This document shows, one piece after another, positions 46,549 to 57,111 of a DNA stretch of 64,000 bases (position 1 is its first letter; every line of letters starts with the position of its first letter). Where the stretch lies: contig JAWWNJ010000033.1 in assembly GCA_037176885.1 (NCBI GenBank), forward strand, positions 1 through 64,000, written 5' to 3'. Both the position numbers and the translations under genes were made by a program. Source of the DNA: Favolaschia claudopus (Eukaryota > Basidiomycota > Agaricomycetes > Agaricales > Mycenaceae). The notes under the pieces are model-generated. The model saw only the letters and a list, made by a program, of their open reading frames with translations, was not told the DNA's origin and did not search any database.

Positions 46549-47285
46549 CACACAATTTTGGTTTTTCGCTGTTCAAATTTCGCGTTTTGTAACCCTAAGG
46601 TTAGGAGTACCTCCGATTCCTCTGAAATAAAAATTTCAAACCATACCCTAGTTCCTGCTAAATCTCGAATCCCGAAGGATTTTGAGCAAAATTGGGACTG
46701 GTCATGAAGTTTTGATACAGTTGCGGCGAAATCAATTTACTTATTCCAAAATATTTACGCTCGGCGTCACCCTTGACAGCGGGGCCGAGATGCCGGGCTG
46801 TGACGTGATCTTGATCGGGGATCAATCTCAATCGGGAAGTCATCCGCGAACCAGTCGCCGCCGGCCGCCGGCAAGGAATCACGTGGGCGACGCGTCTCAA
46901 CTCTCGACGCGTCCATCGACGCGAATTCTCGCGTCAATTGGATGGGATATAGTTCGGAATTATCTATCTATCTTCAGAGTCAATGCTGAGAAGCCTATAA
47001 TAGCCCAGAATAATTTATTTAAGCAGTCAAAGTAAGGTACTCCCCATCCACCTTCGACGAACATCACGTGGCCAAGTGTGACAACTTCCTTTTTCGGACT
47101 GACCCGATACAAAAATCTGTAGAATTATGCTCTGGCCATATTAGCTCAAATCCTTCGACCAAAACCTTTAAAATTAGTCTATCTAGCACTGCGTTCCGGG
47201 GTCGCCTAAACAGAGTCAGCCGAGCTGATGACATGTCACTGTGAGGTGAGCGTACGTCACTACACAGCCTCCGTTTAGCCGCTTA
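46549..47285. other. no gene; lone CAGTTGCGGC end
   Basis: At about 46720-46745 ACAGTTGCGGCGAAATCAA matches the ends of the elements at 15375 and 56743 but has no partner, so it is a solo end. Several GACGCG/CGCGTC words lie at 46888-46935. Confidence 0.4.
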
Positions 47286-47437
47286 CTGTACCATTTCGAC
47301 CAAAGATTCATCAAACTTATGTAATTTCTCAGTCCGAGATGCCCGAAAAATTTTGTTTTGAATTAAGGCGATTTTTGCACACATCAAATGAAATCGGCTG
47401 TGACCTGTGACCTGAAAAATCGGTCGAAATGGTACAG
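47286..47437. mobile_element. 152-bp MITE (CTGTACCATTTCGACC family)
   Basis: The ends CTGTACCATTTCGACC and complement are perfect, with TA at 47284-47285 and 47438-47439. Related lone or paired ends occur at 16599, 43370 and 46530. Non-coding. Confidence 0.75.
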
Positions 47438-47590
47438 TACACGCAGGATATTTTTAGCTGGAAACGTCTACACGGACATGGGTTTAGCTCACAGCAGCTC
47501 AGTAGAGGTATGTGTAGGTGATATCAGCATGGCTCTGCACATCTAAACTCACCTTCTTCCCTCACAAGAGCTGTTCACCCGTGTCAATTA

Positions 47591-48048
47591 GAGAGTTTGC
47601 GGTGAGCCGCCAGAAGCCACCTGGCGTTAGTCTCGTGCGTAAACCTGGCGGCTCTAATGGCATGCGGATTGGAGCGGCTATGCTGTCTGGCGGCTCGTGG
47701 CTGGTAAGACTGGTTCAAATTTAGTTTTGCAAGACTATTCTTAGTACTTAGTCATCTATATCTTGAGCCATACACACACGAAGAAAATCCGACCCGAAAA
47801 TCTGACGCCATCACACATTTGTTCGGTTGACGCTGGAAATTGCTTCAATTCAAAACAATTATGCACCTTTGGACAACGAACTCTCATTGGCTGAAGGTAT
47901 AGTCAAATATACAAAGTACCCAACCTCGAAATTGTGCTAAGGACCGCGCGCGACGAGCCGCTGAACGAGCCGCCACATGACGTAGCCGCTCCAATCCGCA
48001 TGCCGTTGGAGCCACCAGGTGGCTTCTGGCGGCTCACCGCAAACTCTC
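47591..48048. mobile_element. 458-bp MITE (GAGAGTTTGCGG family), copy 3
   Basis: Same ends and layout as copies 1 and 2, with a 24-bp local insertion near 47627 and more point changes. TA borders are 47589-47590 and 48049-48050; the empty site reads AATTATTG. Confidence 0.8.
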
Positions 48049-48350
48049 TATTGTGATGATTGCAAGATATTCACGTTCTGTCAAATTCGTGGCATCGGGT
48101 GAATAAAAAGTCGGCGGAACTCTGTCAAGGAGCCATAGGATAGGTAAACAAGGTTAGTGTAGCTCTGTTTAAGCCAGTACGCTGAGCCGCGCAGAGCTAC
48201 AATCGGCTAAACTGAGATCAACTGAGCTAGACTGAGCTGCACAGAGTCGGTTTAGTTGGCTAAACACAGATCTCCGTTGAGCTCAGTGTAGGTCCCCTAA
48301 CCTCACCCTCCGTTTAGGAAGGGTCGGAACGCAGTGGATCTACTGTCGTA
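48049..48350. other. no gene; AGCTCAG/GTTTAG word cluster
   Basis: Between 48170 and 48320 AGCTCAG, ACTGAGCT and GTTTAG-type words recur in both orientations, bounded by AGGTTAG and CTAACCT. This suggests a degenerate element with subterminal repeats, but no clear ends or duplication were found. Confidence 0.3.
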
Positions 48351-48447
48351 AATTCTGGTAGAATCAAATCCTTCGAATTGGTCCAGGAATTATCAAATCT
48401 CCGTCAAAAACAGCACTTTCTCCGCCAACGCGTTGTCAAATCTGCCT

Positions 48448-49045
48448 ATGGGAACCTACTCAAAGCGCCGCAAGACCCTGGCAATGAACCTGCTTCAAAA
48501 CATGAGCAATGGCACCAAGCAGGTGTGGGAGGAGCTCAGTCCCAAGAAGGTAACCAAATGGCTTTCGCCGAAAAAGAGACGGAAAGAAAATAGCTGCGCA
48601 GAGGTGTGTCAGAAACCTCGGATCCATTACTCACTGTTATATATTCCTCTAGAACACAAACGACGCGACAATTGATGTTGAAGATATGTTAATTGGCGCG
48701 TTTGACGCGTCGAGTGTGGACGCGTCAAACACGGTCAACGCGCCAAGCCATCAATACCCGGTAAACCCTTTTTACGCGTCGATGGACTGTTTCTCTGTGC
48801 CTGGACCTACACATCTTCCCTCGGGTGCACCACCTGCCCGTGAACTCCTGTGGAAGCTGCCCAAAGTGACAATTGAGGAAGTTGAGGATGAGGATGATCG
48901 CCGGTCCACCAATACTTTCCCCGGTCCTGCAGCCTGTGATTGGACTGTGAAGTTGTCAATGTTACCTACCGTGGCCAGGAGGTCTTGGAGCTTGTCTCAG
49001 ACTCCGACGGGGAATTCTGAGGCGATATTCTCGCAATGTTGTTAA
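48448..49045 (+). CDS. hypothetical two-exon protein or fragment
   Basis: The frame MGTYSKRRKTLAMNLLQNMS continues to VTKWLSPKKRRKENSCAE. It splices in phase 0 over a short intron (GTGTGT near 48604 to CTCTAG near 48651) into NTNDATIDVEDMLIGAFDAS and later VTIEEVEDEDDRR. Near the end another frame reads VNVTYRGQEVLELVSDSDGEF-type sequence before a stop, suggesting a single-base frameshift near 48955. The upstream frame is open without an ATG, so the 5' end may be missing. The acidic IEEVEDEDD motif also occurs in mushroom transposon-associated proteins, but I cannot assign a family. Confidence 0.35.
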
Positions 49046-49704
49046 CCAAAACTTATTAATTGTACTAGGATCAGTAGTTGTATATCTATCTATTATTCAA
49101 CCCCTCGAAGCCGTCTGTACTCCTTTGCAATCGAGCTCGCCTTGGTCATTATCACCTGCTGATTTGTACGACTGCCGCTCTCTTTTATTCTTCTGTATTC
49201 TTCATCCTTGATTCATACCCACCCTATGTCTCCCTCTCCCCCTTCCTTCCCGTTCCATCTCAAATATTTGATACTGTTACTCCCCAAACTTTCATTCCCT
49301 TGCGTGATACTTAATCTTCTTTTCCTCTCTCGTTATAGTCTATATTACCGTTTCCAAACTACCTACTATATGAAACCCCCGCCAACCCTTACCGTACTGC
49401 TGCATAGCTCTTCCGTAGCCAGGTACAGCATATATTAGAACTTCACCTGCATGACTGGTTTGAGCTGTTCAGCAACGCAGAAAATATCTTGCCTTGACAG
49501 ATGGTATCCAAGTGAATAATAATATTGTCCCTAGGCTCTCGGAGTCAGCTGATGGACCCTGTAGAGCCCAATATTATTATTGCAGCTAAACCTTTGGCAA
49601 GAGCTCATTGCGAAGAAGAATATTTGTTGCCTGTATGACTAGGGATGAGCTGGTGGAGGTAAGGATTATTTTTGTACCTGTGCCCCACGACACAGCTACC
49701 CCAC
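49046..49704. other. no gene; 13-bp inverted repeat
   Basis: AATAATAATATTG near 49516 pairs with CAATATTATTATT near 49571. Otherwise there are short pyrimidine-rich frames only. Confidence 0.35.
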
Positions 49705-50151
49705 TAGTGTTGCCGGGAGCTGAGTTGGAGCTGAACTCGAGTTGATTGCCCATCAGCTCGCTGTCAGCTCGAGTTGACCGGAGCTGGCTCAGAGCTGATA
49801 CCGGATATGGGAATCTAGTGTCCCAGGGTTCATCTTTCCACCCGAAGGGCAAAACTTTAGGGGAGAATGGACCAAATTTTTATGTGGAAGGTTTTCCTGA
49901 GCTCTCTTCAAGCTCAAACTGCTTTTTATACGTCGAAAACGGCCAAGACACGGCCAATACAGAAACTGGGGAGGGAGTGTGATGTCACTCAGTTACACCA
50001 CCGGAAATGTCAGGAAATGTCACGTCGTCCGCTTTGGGTGACGAGGGTGGAGTCGAGGCGAGCTGGCATCACCTCGAGGTGCCGCTTTTGGGAAGGGGTC
50101 GAGTTGGAGTTGAACTCAGCTCGGAGCTAGCTCCAGCTTCCGGCAACACTA
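49705..50151. mobile_element. 447-bp non-autonomous hAT
   Basis: The left end TAGTGTTGCCGGGAGCTGAG and the complement of the right end, TAGTGTTGCCGGAAGCTGG, match closely. The 8-bp TACCCCAC flanks both sides (49697-49704, 50152-50159). Subterminal AGCTGAGTTGGAGCTGAACTC words are repeated at each end. The first bases resemble the inner hAT end TAATGTTGCCG, so it may use the same transposase. Non-coding. Confidence 0.85.
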
Positions 50152-50159
50152 TACCCCAC

Positions 50160-51350
50160 AACTGGCACCCATGATAAACCCATGATAATATCTCCCTTAC
50201 GTAGCTGCTTCCAGCTTCCGATACAGAGAATATTATGCAAGCTTCCCCATTCATCGGTATATAGGGCTCAAAAATGCAGATGCTTACAAGATGACTGGAT
50301 ACTTTGTAAGCACAGCTGTAAGTGATACGATGATACGATGATTACGACCAACTACGCTATACAAATAGCTCAGGTAAATACCTCGTTGGTTCGGTATGGC
50401 GCACAAGTATGCAAAAAAATATGAAAAAACCAAATAAAAACAGAGGAACCAAGGGAGATCAGCTCATGCATACGAACAAATCGAGCCTGGTTCGAGACTG
50501 TTGAAATGAAGGAAACCGTTGATGACTTGGTGATGACGGGCATTTGCCTTGCCGGAAACGGCAGCTTTGTCTCTGTTTAGTTGGCAGGGGAGCTTGGTTC
50601 CAACTTCGCAAAAGCTTCAGCGGCTTCCAACCTCATGCTATCCCTTCGACTACCTGGCAAAAATTGTAGTAACTAGGCAGGAAAATAAAAGTATCATGCC
50701 AGAATTTCGATTTATTCAAAATACGGAATATTAATGCCATTTGAACGAAACTTACGGGTCTTTCTCAGGACACTGCCTTGAAACGAAAAATCCGGCATAG
50801 TACTTTTGTTAAGATGCTAATTATCAACAGTTTTGCTCAGGGTAACCGGAGGATTGACGAAGATTTGAAAGGTGTGAAGGATTTCTACGGAACATGAGTA
50901 AAATCAGTTACTAGCGAGGCTCGCAAGGTCACTTTGGGACAAATATCACATAGAGTAGTTGACATAGAGTTAGATTTTGTTATTTAGTTCCATCGACTCT
51001 TGCAACGGAGTCCAGGGCGACCGCCATATCAGTGTTTGTGTTACTATTAGTGCAAAACATGCTTCAATTGATTACAATGTCAGAAATTCCCTAATTTTAG
51101 CGCCGCTTCGATGATTGTGGTAGTTTTTCTTCAGTACTATCATGCGGGATTCTGGGATTTCTGCTCATGGGGTGCGCGGTCCGCGGAAGGTTGGATTTAG
51201 TTGAAATACACAGTCAATTTCGCATAAGCGGGGATTATTCTGGTTCTGTGGTAACTTCAAGACTTTTGGAGGTGATAGAAAGATTTTTTACTGCGAAGAC
51301 AAAGGGTTCTGGCCATGTTGTGAGACACACGGGCAGGCGTAAGTGATCTG
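50160..51350. other. no supportable gene
   Basis: No gene, element ends or repeats recognised in this stretch. Confidence 0.35.
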
Positions 51351-51656
51351 TCTAACCCGGTGAGTTGCTTCCCTTCTCTACCTCTTTTTCATTCTCCATA
51401 GTGTGTTTCCGAGCCACGCAAGCTGATCAAGTACGGCTGATCGCGATGGTGACGAGATTTTGAAGGTCAGAGTATTATTATACTAGTAGTACTGCAACTG
51501 TATTGTCCAGTACTTGAAATATATCCTGTTTTACACCTCTTCCATGGAGTTTGATAAGGAGTAAGGTGTCGGAATAGCTGGCTAGCTTGGTGGTACTTCC
51601 GGACGAATCATTGCGAAGATCATGACAAAATGTCATGAAAAAACGTTAGGAACGGA
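51351..51656 (+). repeat. fragment of the CACTA-type element at 60352-61552
   Basis: Very similar to about 61092-61398, including the exon fragment TGTGTTTCCGAGCCACGCAA, the word GTCCAGTACTTGAAATATAT and the CATGACAAAATGTCATG subterminal word. CACTG ends are missing on both sides, so it is a truncated copy. Confidence 0.7.
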
Positions 51657-52038
51657 TATATATACAGCCTAGCTAGTGCCTTGAGTCCTCAGTTCTCACT
51701 GTTGACTTCAGGCAAGTATCTACTTCACATTGCAATCTACTAGAGTTCTCACTGTTGACTTCAGACCTCTGTGCTTGCCTATTCAACAGGTTATGGGCCC
51801 CGGCCTTTGAACATCTCCTGAGTTTATCATCCTGAGATCTCATCCCTCTGCGCTCTTCACTCTCTTTGCCCTTATAGTGTGTGTGTTTAAGTCCCTCAAG
51901 TCTTGTAGTTAGGAACACCAACTGTTGGGACAAATCCTCTTTGAGAGGTAGTCTTTGATCCACCAGAAAACAAACGGTACTCAATCCTGTTGATTCTGGG
52001 GTTAGGGCCTAAGTGCCTTACAACTGGGTGTTCTTTAG
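51657..52038. other. no gene recognised
   Basis: Lies between the CACTA fragment and the chromovirus. GTTCTCACTGTTGACTTCAG is duplicated at about 51693 and 51737. No LTR pair for the downstream element was found. Confidence 0.35.
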
Positions 52039-54315
52039 CATCAGTTACATACCTACTTTAGTTTCCTCTCCACACAACGTAGACTTCCTCAGTGCTATAC
52101 TGTTGCTGCTGCACCCGGTGCCAACTCCCTGCATCTCCCCCTTGAGATTCAGGCAGTCCAGGACGCCACCAAGCTTTCCCTCGAAGGTCTCGTTGACTGT
52201 GGTGCCACCTCAGACTTCATTGACTCTGAGTTCGCAGCTAAGTCTGGCCTCCCCCTCCGCCGCCTTGCACAGCCCATTCCAGTTTTCAATGTGGATGGCT
52301 CGCCAAATGAGGCTGGTGTGATCCGCGAGGTGGCTGACGTCGTGCTGCAGTATCGTGGTCACTCCGAGCGCATGCAGCTCGCTGTTACTCGTCTTGGGAA
52401 GCAGAAGCTCATCCTCGGCTACTCCTGGCTCCGGAAGCATAACCCGGAGATCGACTGGGACACCCGAGAGGTCAAGATGAGCAGATGCCCCAGCGAGTGC
52501 TCTACGTGCCGCACCGAGGTTCGCCTGGAAGCTCGCGCTGCACGCCGAGAGTCCCGCCTGGCCGCTGAGATCCTCCGGCAGCTCCGACTTGGTCCCCTTC
52601 CATCCATCTGCGCCATAGACTTAGGCGAAGATGAATACGATGACCTGCCAGAGCTGTTCCCGGACTACGAGGATGATGACGAGGATGATGTGGATGAAGT
52701 GGATGATGCGGATGAAGTGGATGACCCCCTTGAGCCGGGAGACCGGGTGTTCTACACCCAGTTCCTGCCTTCTGAGGATATCCGTGCTGGAAGCACCGTC
52801 TCCCAGCGCCTGGCTGAGGCATACGCCAAAAACTCAACCCCGGTGCGCTCGGACGTTCCCGAATGGGCCCGAGAGTTTGACGATGTTTTCAACAAGGAGT
52901 CCTTTGACTCGCTGCCTGAACGCCGATCCTGGGACCATGCCATTGAGCTCGTGCCGGACTCTAAACCCACGAACTGCAAGGTCTACCCAATCTCGCCTCT
53001 CGAACAGAAGGAACTTGATGCCTTCATTGAGGAGGGACTTGGCACTGGCCGGATTCGACCGTCGAAATCACCTATGGCCTCACCCGTCTTCTTCGTCAAG
53101 AAGAAGGATGGCGGACTTTGGTTCGTACAGGACTATCGAGCTCTAAACGCCATGACTGTGAAGAATCGCTACCCGCTCCCCTTGAGCAACGACCTCATCA
53201 ATCGACTCAGGGAAGCTCGGTACTTCACGAAGCTCGATGTCCGGTGGGGCTTTAACAATGTTCGAATCCGTGAAGGCGACGAGTGGAAGGCAGCGTTCCG
53301 GACCAACCGGGGACTGTTTGAGCCGCTGGTTATGTACTTCGGTCTGACCAACTCCCCTGCAACCTTCCAGACCATGATGAACGACATCTTCCAGGATCTT
53401 ATCCTCTCTGGCGACGTCATGGTCTACCTCGACGATATCCTCATTGCCCACTCAGACATCCGTCGGCATCGAGAGATCGTCCGAGAGGTCCTGCGGAGGC
53501 TTCGCGCAAACAAGCTTTACCTTCGAGCCGAGAAGTGTGAGTTTGAGCGGACCTCAGCTTGGCCAGCGCCTGAGAATAAGAAGGATGTGCAGCAGTTCCT
53601 TGGCTTCACAAACTTCTACTGCCGGTTCATTGCGGGCTTCTCAGACGTTGCTCAAGCCCTCTTCAGACTCACCAAGAATAGTGTTGCCTGGACCTGGGGG
53701 CCTAAAGAGCAAGCTGCCTTTGATGAGCTCAAGCGGCGGGTGACTCGCCACCCCGTTCTAGTTCTCCCAAACCCCGAGCGCCCGTACCGGCTCGAGGCTG
53801 ACAGCTCTGACTATGCCACCGGTGCCGTCCTCTCCCAGCAGGGTGACGATGGCAAGTGGCATCCGGTTGCGTTCTACTCCAAGAGCCTGAACGAGGTGCA
53901 GCGGAATTACGAGATTCATGACAAGGAGATGCTTGCGATTGTGCGAGCCCTTGAGGAGTGGCGCCACTTCCTTGAGGGCGCGCAGCACCCGCTTGAGATC
54001 TGGACGGACCACAAAAACCTGGAATATTTCCGGAAGGCCCAGAACCTCATCCGTCGCCAAGCTCGGTGGTCTCTCTACCTCTCCTGTTTCGACTTCTCGC
54101 TGCACCACCAACCGGGTCGCCTCAAGGGTCGCCCTGACGTGCTGTCTCGGAGACCGGACCATGGAGTGCAGGACGATAACCAGGACGTTACCCTGCTTCG
54201 GCCCGAGCTGTTCCACGTTCGGGCCACCGAAGCCCTGGTTATTGCTGGCCCTGAGGCTCCTCTCTTGCGCGACATTCGCGATGCGCTTGCCAGGGAACCC
54301 GACCTCAAGGCCTGA
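52039..54315 (+). pseudogene. Ty3/Gypsy chromovirus pol: protease, reverse transcriptase, RNase H
   Basis: The open frame begins after a stop at 52036; recognisable sequence starts near LEIQAVQDATKLSLEGLV. The aspartic protease shows DCGATSDFIDSEF. An acidic linker follows (ELFPDYEDDDEDDVDEVDD). The reverse transcriptase reads PIPLEQ-like ISPLEQKELDAFIEEGL, SPVFFVKKKDGGLWFVQDYR, FTKLDVRWGFNNVRI, FEPLVMYFGLTNSPATFQ and the catalytic VYLDDIL. The RNase H reads [45 protein letters not shown] and GRPDVLSRR. The usual segment of roughly 25 residues between the fingers and the WPAPENKKDVQQFLGF block is missing near 53558, so polymerase function is doubtful. Gag is absent. The stop at 54315 is premature for a chromovirus polyprotein. 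Confidence 0.85.
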
Positions 54316-55687
54316 GGTGTGCGCTCTGCCCGGTCTTCGGAATGGCTGGACTCCTTTACTTCCGGGGGAAGGTTGTTGTCCCCCGAGACAAGGACCTCCG
54401 CCGACGCATCCTGGAGCAACACCATGACACGCGCGGTGCAGGCCATGCCGGTCGTTTCAAGACTCTGGAGCTCGTGTCTCGGAACTACTGGTTGCCCCAA
54501 CTGTCGCGCCATGTCGGCCGGTATGTTGCGACTTGTGACTTGTGCTGCCGCACCAAGGCGCTTCGTCAACTGCCGATTGGTGAGCTCCACCCCACAGAGA
54601 TCCCAGGCACACCGTGTCGGTCGACTTTATCGTCAAGCTTCCCGAGGCCCATGGATATGATGCAGTCATGTCGTTGTCTGTGCCCTTGGGAAGAGAGCGC
54701 ACTTCATGGAGTGTCACACCACCATCGACGCGGTTGGTGCTGCTCGGCTGTACTACCGGAACGTCTGGCGCCACCATGGCCTGCCAGAGAAGTACATCTC
54801 GGATCGTGGCACCCAGTTCATCGCAGAGTTCACGCGCGAGCTTTGGCACCTTGTTGGGGTCACCCCAGCCACTTCTACGGCCTACCACCCGCAGACCGAT
54901 GGCCAAACGGAGCGCGTTAACCAGGAACTCGAGCAGTACGTCCGGCTCTTCACCAATTACAAGCAGGGCGACTGGGATGAGCTGCTACCTGCAGCGGAGT
55001 TTGCGTACAACAACCACATGCACTCCTCCACGCAGCAGGTACCGTTCATGACGGACACTGATCGGCTTCCACGGATGGACTTTGAGCCCCACGCTGCACG
55101 TTCTAGGTTAGAGGCTGTAAATGAGTTCCACGATCAGATTGCGTCAGGGGTTTCCGAGGCGAAGGCGGCACTCGTCAAGGCCAAGGCAGAGTACAAGCAG
55201 TACTTTGACCGCCGACGGACACCAGCTCCAGACATCAAGGTCGGTGACCGGGTGTGGGTTGATGCCTCAGACATCCGCACCAACCGCCCTTCGGTGAAAT
55301 TCTGCCACCGGCGTATCGGCCCCTTCAAAGTTCTGAAGGTTGTTGGTAATGGTGCCTTCAAACTGGAGCTGCCGCCCCGCTACTCTGCCCTACATCCCGT
55401 CTTCCCCGTTGTGAAACTCCAGCTTGTGGAAGCCGATCCATTTCCCACTCGCCCCCAAGCAATGGGAAGTTGAGGAGATACTGGATGCCAAGATCCGCTA
55501 CGGGAGTCTATGGTACTGGGTTCGCTGGAAGGGTTATGACCCGTCCCATGAAATGGGTGCGAAGTACGTTGTGAACTGTGCGGCACATATACCAAACACA
55601 AAGATATTCAGCTATGACAGGCTTTATATCAGTTGTCGAGGTCTTTCTTTTGAAAAACTGGGCTCACGGTTGTTCCTGCAAATATAG
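54316..55687 (+). pseudogene. chromovirus integrase and chromodomain, frameshifted
   Basis: The zinc-binding domain [24 protein letters not shown] (54342 onward) is in a different frame from the RNase H. The core then needs two more shifts (near 54605 and 54685) to read SVDFIVKLP (Asp 1), [17 protein letters not shown] (Asp 2) and [14 protein letters not shown] (Glu). After a linker the [20 protein letters not shown] and [13 protein letters not shown] blocks appear. Another shift near 55465 leads to a chromodomain: [20 protein letters not shown] then WKGYDPS. The pattern is diagnostic of chromoviruses, whose chromodomain targets insertion to modified chromatin. At least four frameshifts make it dead. 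Confidence 0.85.
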
Positions 55688-55779
55688 GCCCAAGCAGCAG
55701 TTTCACGTTCTCTGGAGTGGAAGCCATGAGGGGGAGAGTGGCAGGGACTGGAATAAGTCACTTGGTTAAGTACATAATA

Positions 55780-56600
55780 CTCGTCATCACAGAAAGTAAC
55801 CGGAAATTGTGCTATTTTGACGCGGTCACGTGTTTTTCTCACGGAACTTGTATCCTATATTGTAGTTTGGTATGTTCCATTTACCCCGTATGAGTTTGAA
55901 GAAGATTGCCGTTGTATACGTTGCAGGAGTCTGCACAAATTCGAGAGTGCCTCGGTTTGCAATAGTTTGACTGTGAATAATGCAGAGAATATAACCAAAT
56001 CCCTGTTTGAGACGCATGTAGGGTGATTGTGGTGTGATATGGTAGTTGTTCAGACTTAGGGGTACCCTGAGCAGCCTTTTGTATGACCTTCAACCTGCAA
56101 TATTGGCAAGAAAAGGTGCATGCAAAGATCTTAGCCAGAATTGTTGAAATTGTGGTTTTGGTTCGAATGAAACTGTTGGAAGGTACACGAATGACGCATA
56201 ATACTCTTTCAGCTGTGAAAATGTTGCAGCACGCAAATCTGTTTATGTTTGTTGTGTGCCCTCGGACAAAACTTGCCTAGACTTTGCATTTGCACTTATC
56301 TTTCCGGTCCAATTCTTGTGCTGTGGAATCATTCCATACATATCTACTACCCAAGAGTATCAAACTCATAACTATGTGCCAAAATCATTGTCCAATGCTG
56401 CGCTTTTGTCGAATTGCGCAAAATCACAAGTGTCAAAGTTATTCTTAGTCTACGAGCTGTACTGAATCTTCCTGGCTGAGATGACCAGTGCATGAGATGT
56501 CAGTAGATGCCAAACATTATGTTCATAAAAGATTCACCACAAAAAACTACAAATTTGGCCCAAACCGATCAAATTTCCGGTTACTTTCTGTGATGACGAG
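55780..56600. mobile_element. 821-bp TA-flanked element (CTCGTCATCACAG ends)
   Basis: The ends CTCGTCATCACAGAAAGTAA and complement are perfect for about 30 bp (through CCGGAAAT). TA flanks lie at 55778-55779 and 56601-56602. The first bases CTCGT are shared with the fold-back at 10454. A degenerate copy of the right end occurs at 63663-63691. No transposase. Confidence 0.8.
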
Positions 56601-56742
56601 TAGGTTACATACTTTTTCATGCTTCGAAGTTCTAATTGGTCAGGATCCGGAAAGTACTCTGGGTTGCGGTGTAGGGAGTAGGCTGGCGTCGATACAGTTG
56701 TACCAGACGGAATGAATCTTGGATCCGCCATTAAATCTCATA

Positions 56743-57111
56743 CAGTTGCGGCAAAATCAATTTACTTACCAAATAAGGAAATTTTCATCAAATCCGCTCT
56801 ACCACACAACAAAACCACCACAAGCACGTTGAAATAGCACCAAGCGCCTGTACTCCCGGATTTGAGCCGGTCTACGCCCAAAAAACAACCGGATTCGTCA
56901 TGTTTCTCACTGTTTTTGGCTGCACTTTATGAGACAAAGTTGCTGGTTATCCCGGCGAAACCAATACAAAGACGCCAGTTTTTTTACATCAGGAATACAG
57001 ACTAGCAGTTCTTAGTATTCTTATCAACTTACCGCTCGAAAAAAACGAGCAAAAGGAGCGAATTGACGAGAATTTCCTTATTTAGTAAGTAAATTGATTT
57101 TGCCGCAACTG
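56743..57111. mobile_element. 369-bp TA-flanked element (CAGTTGCGGC family)
   Basis: The ends CAGTTGCGGCAAAATCAATT and complement extend into about 45-bp arms (ACTTAC, AATAAGGAAATT). TA borders are 56741-56742 and 57112-57113. The terminal 17 bp match 15375-15732, but the interiors differ. Confidence 0.8.

Noticed and set aside
52631..53146. 171-codon frame overlapping the chromovirus pol
   Set aside because: Shadow of the protease/RT frame; Met/Thr-rich from an out-of-frame reading of the acidic linker.
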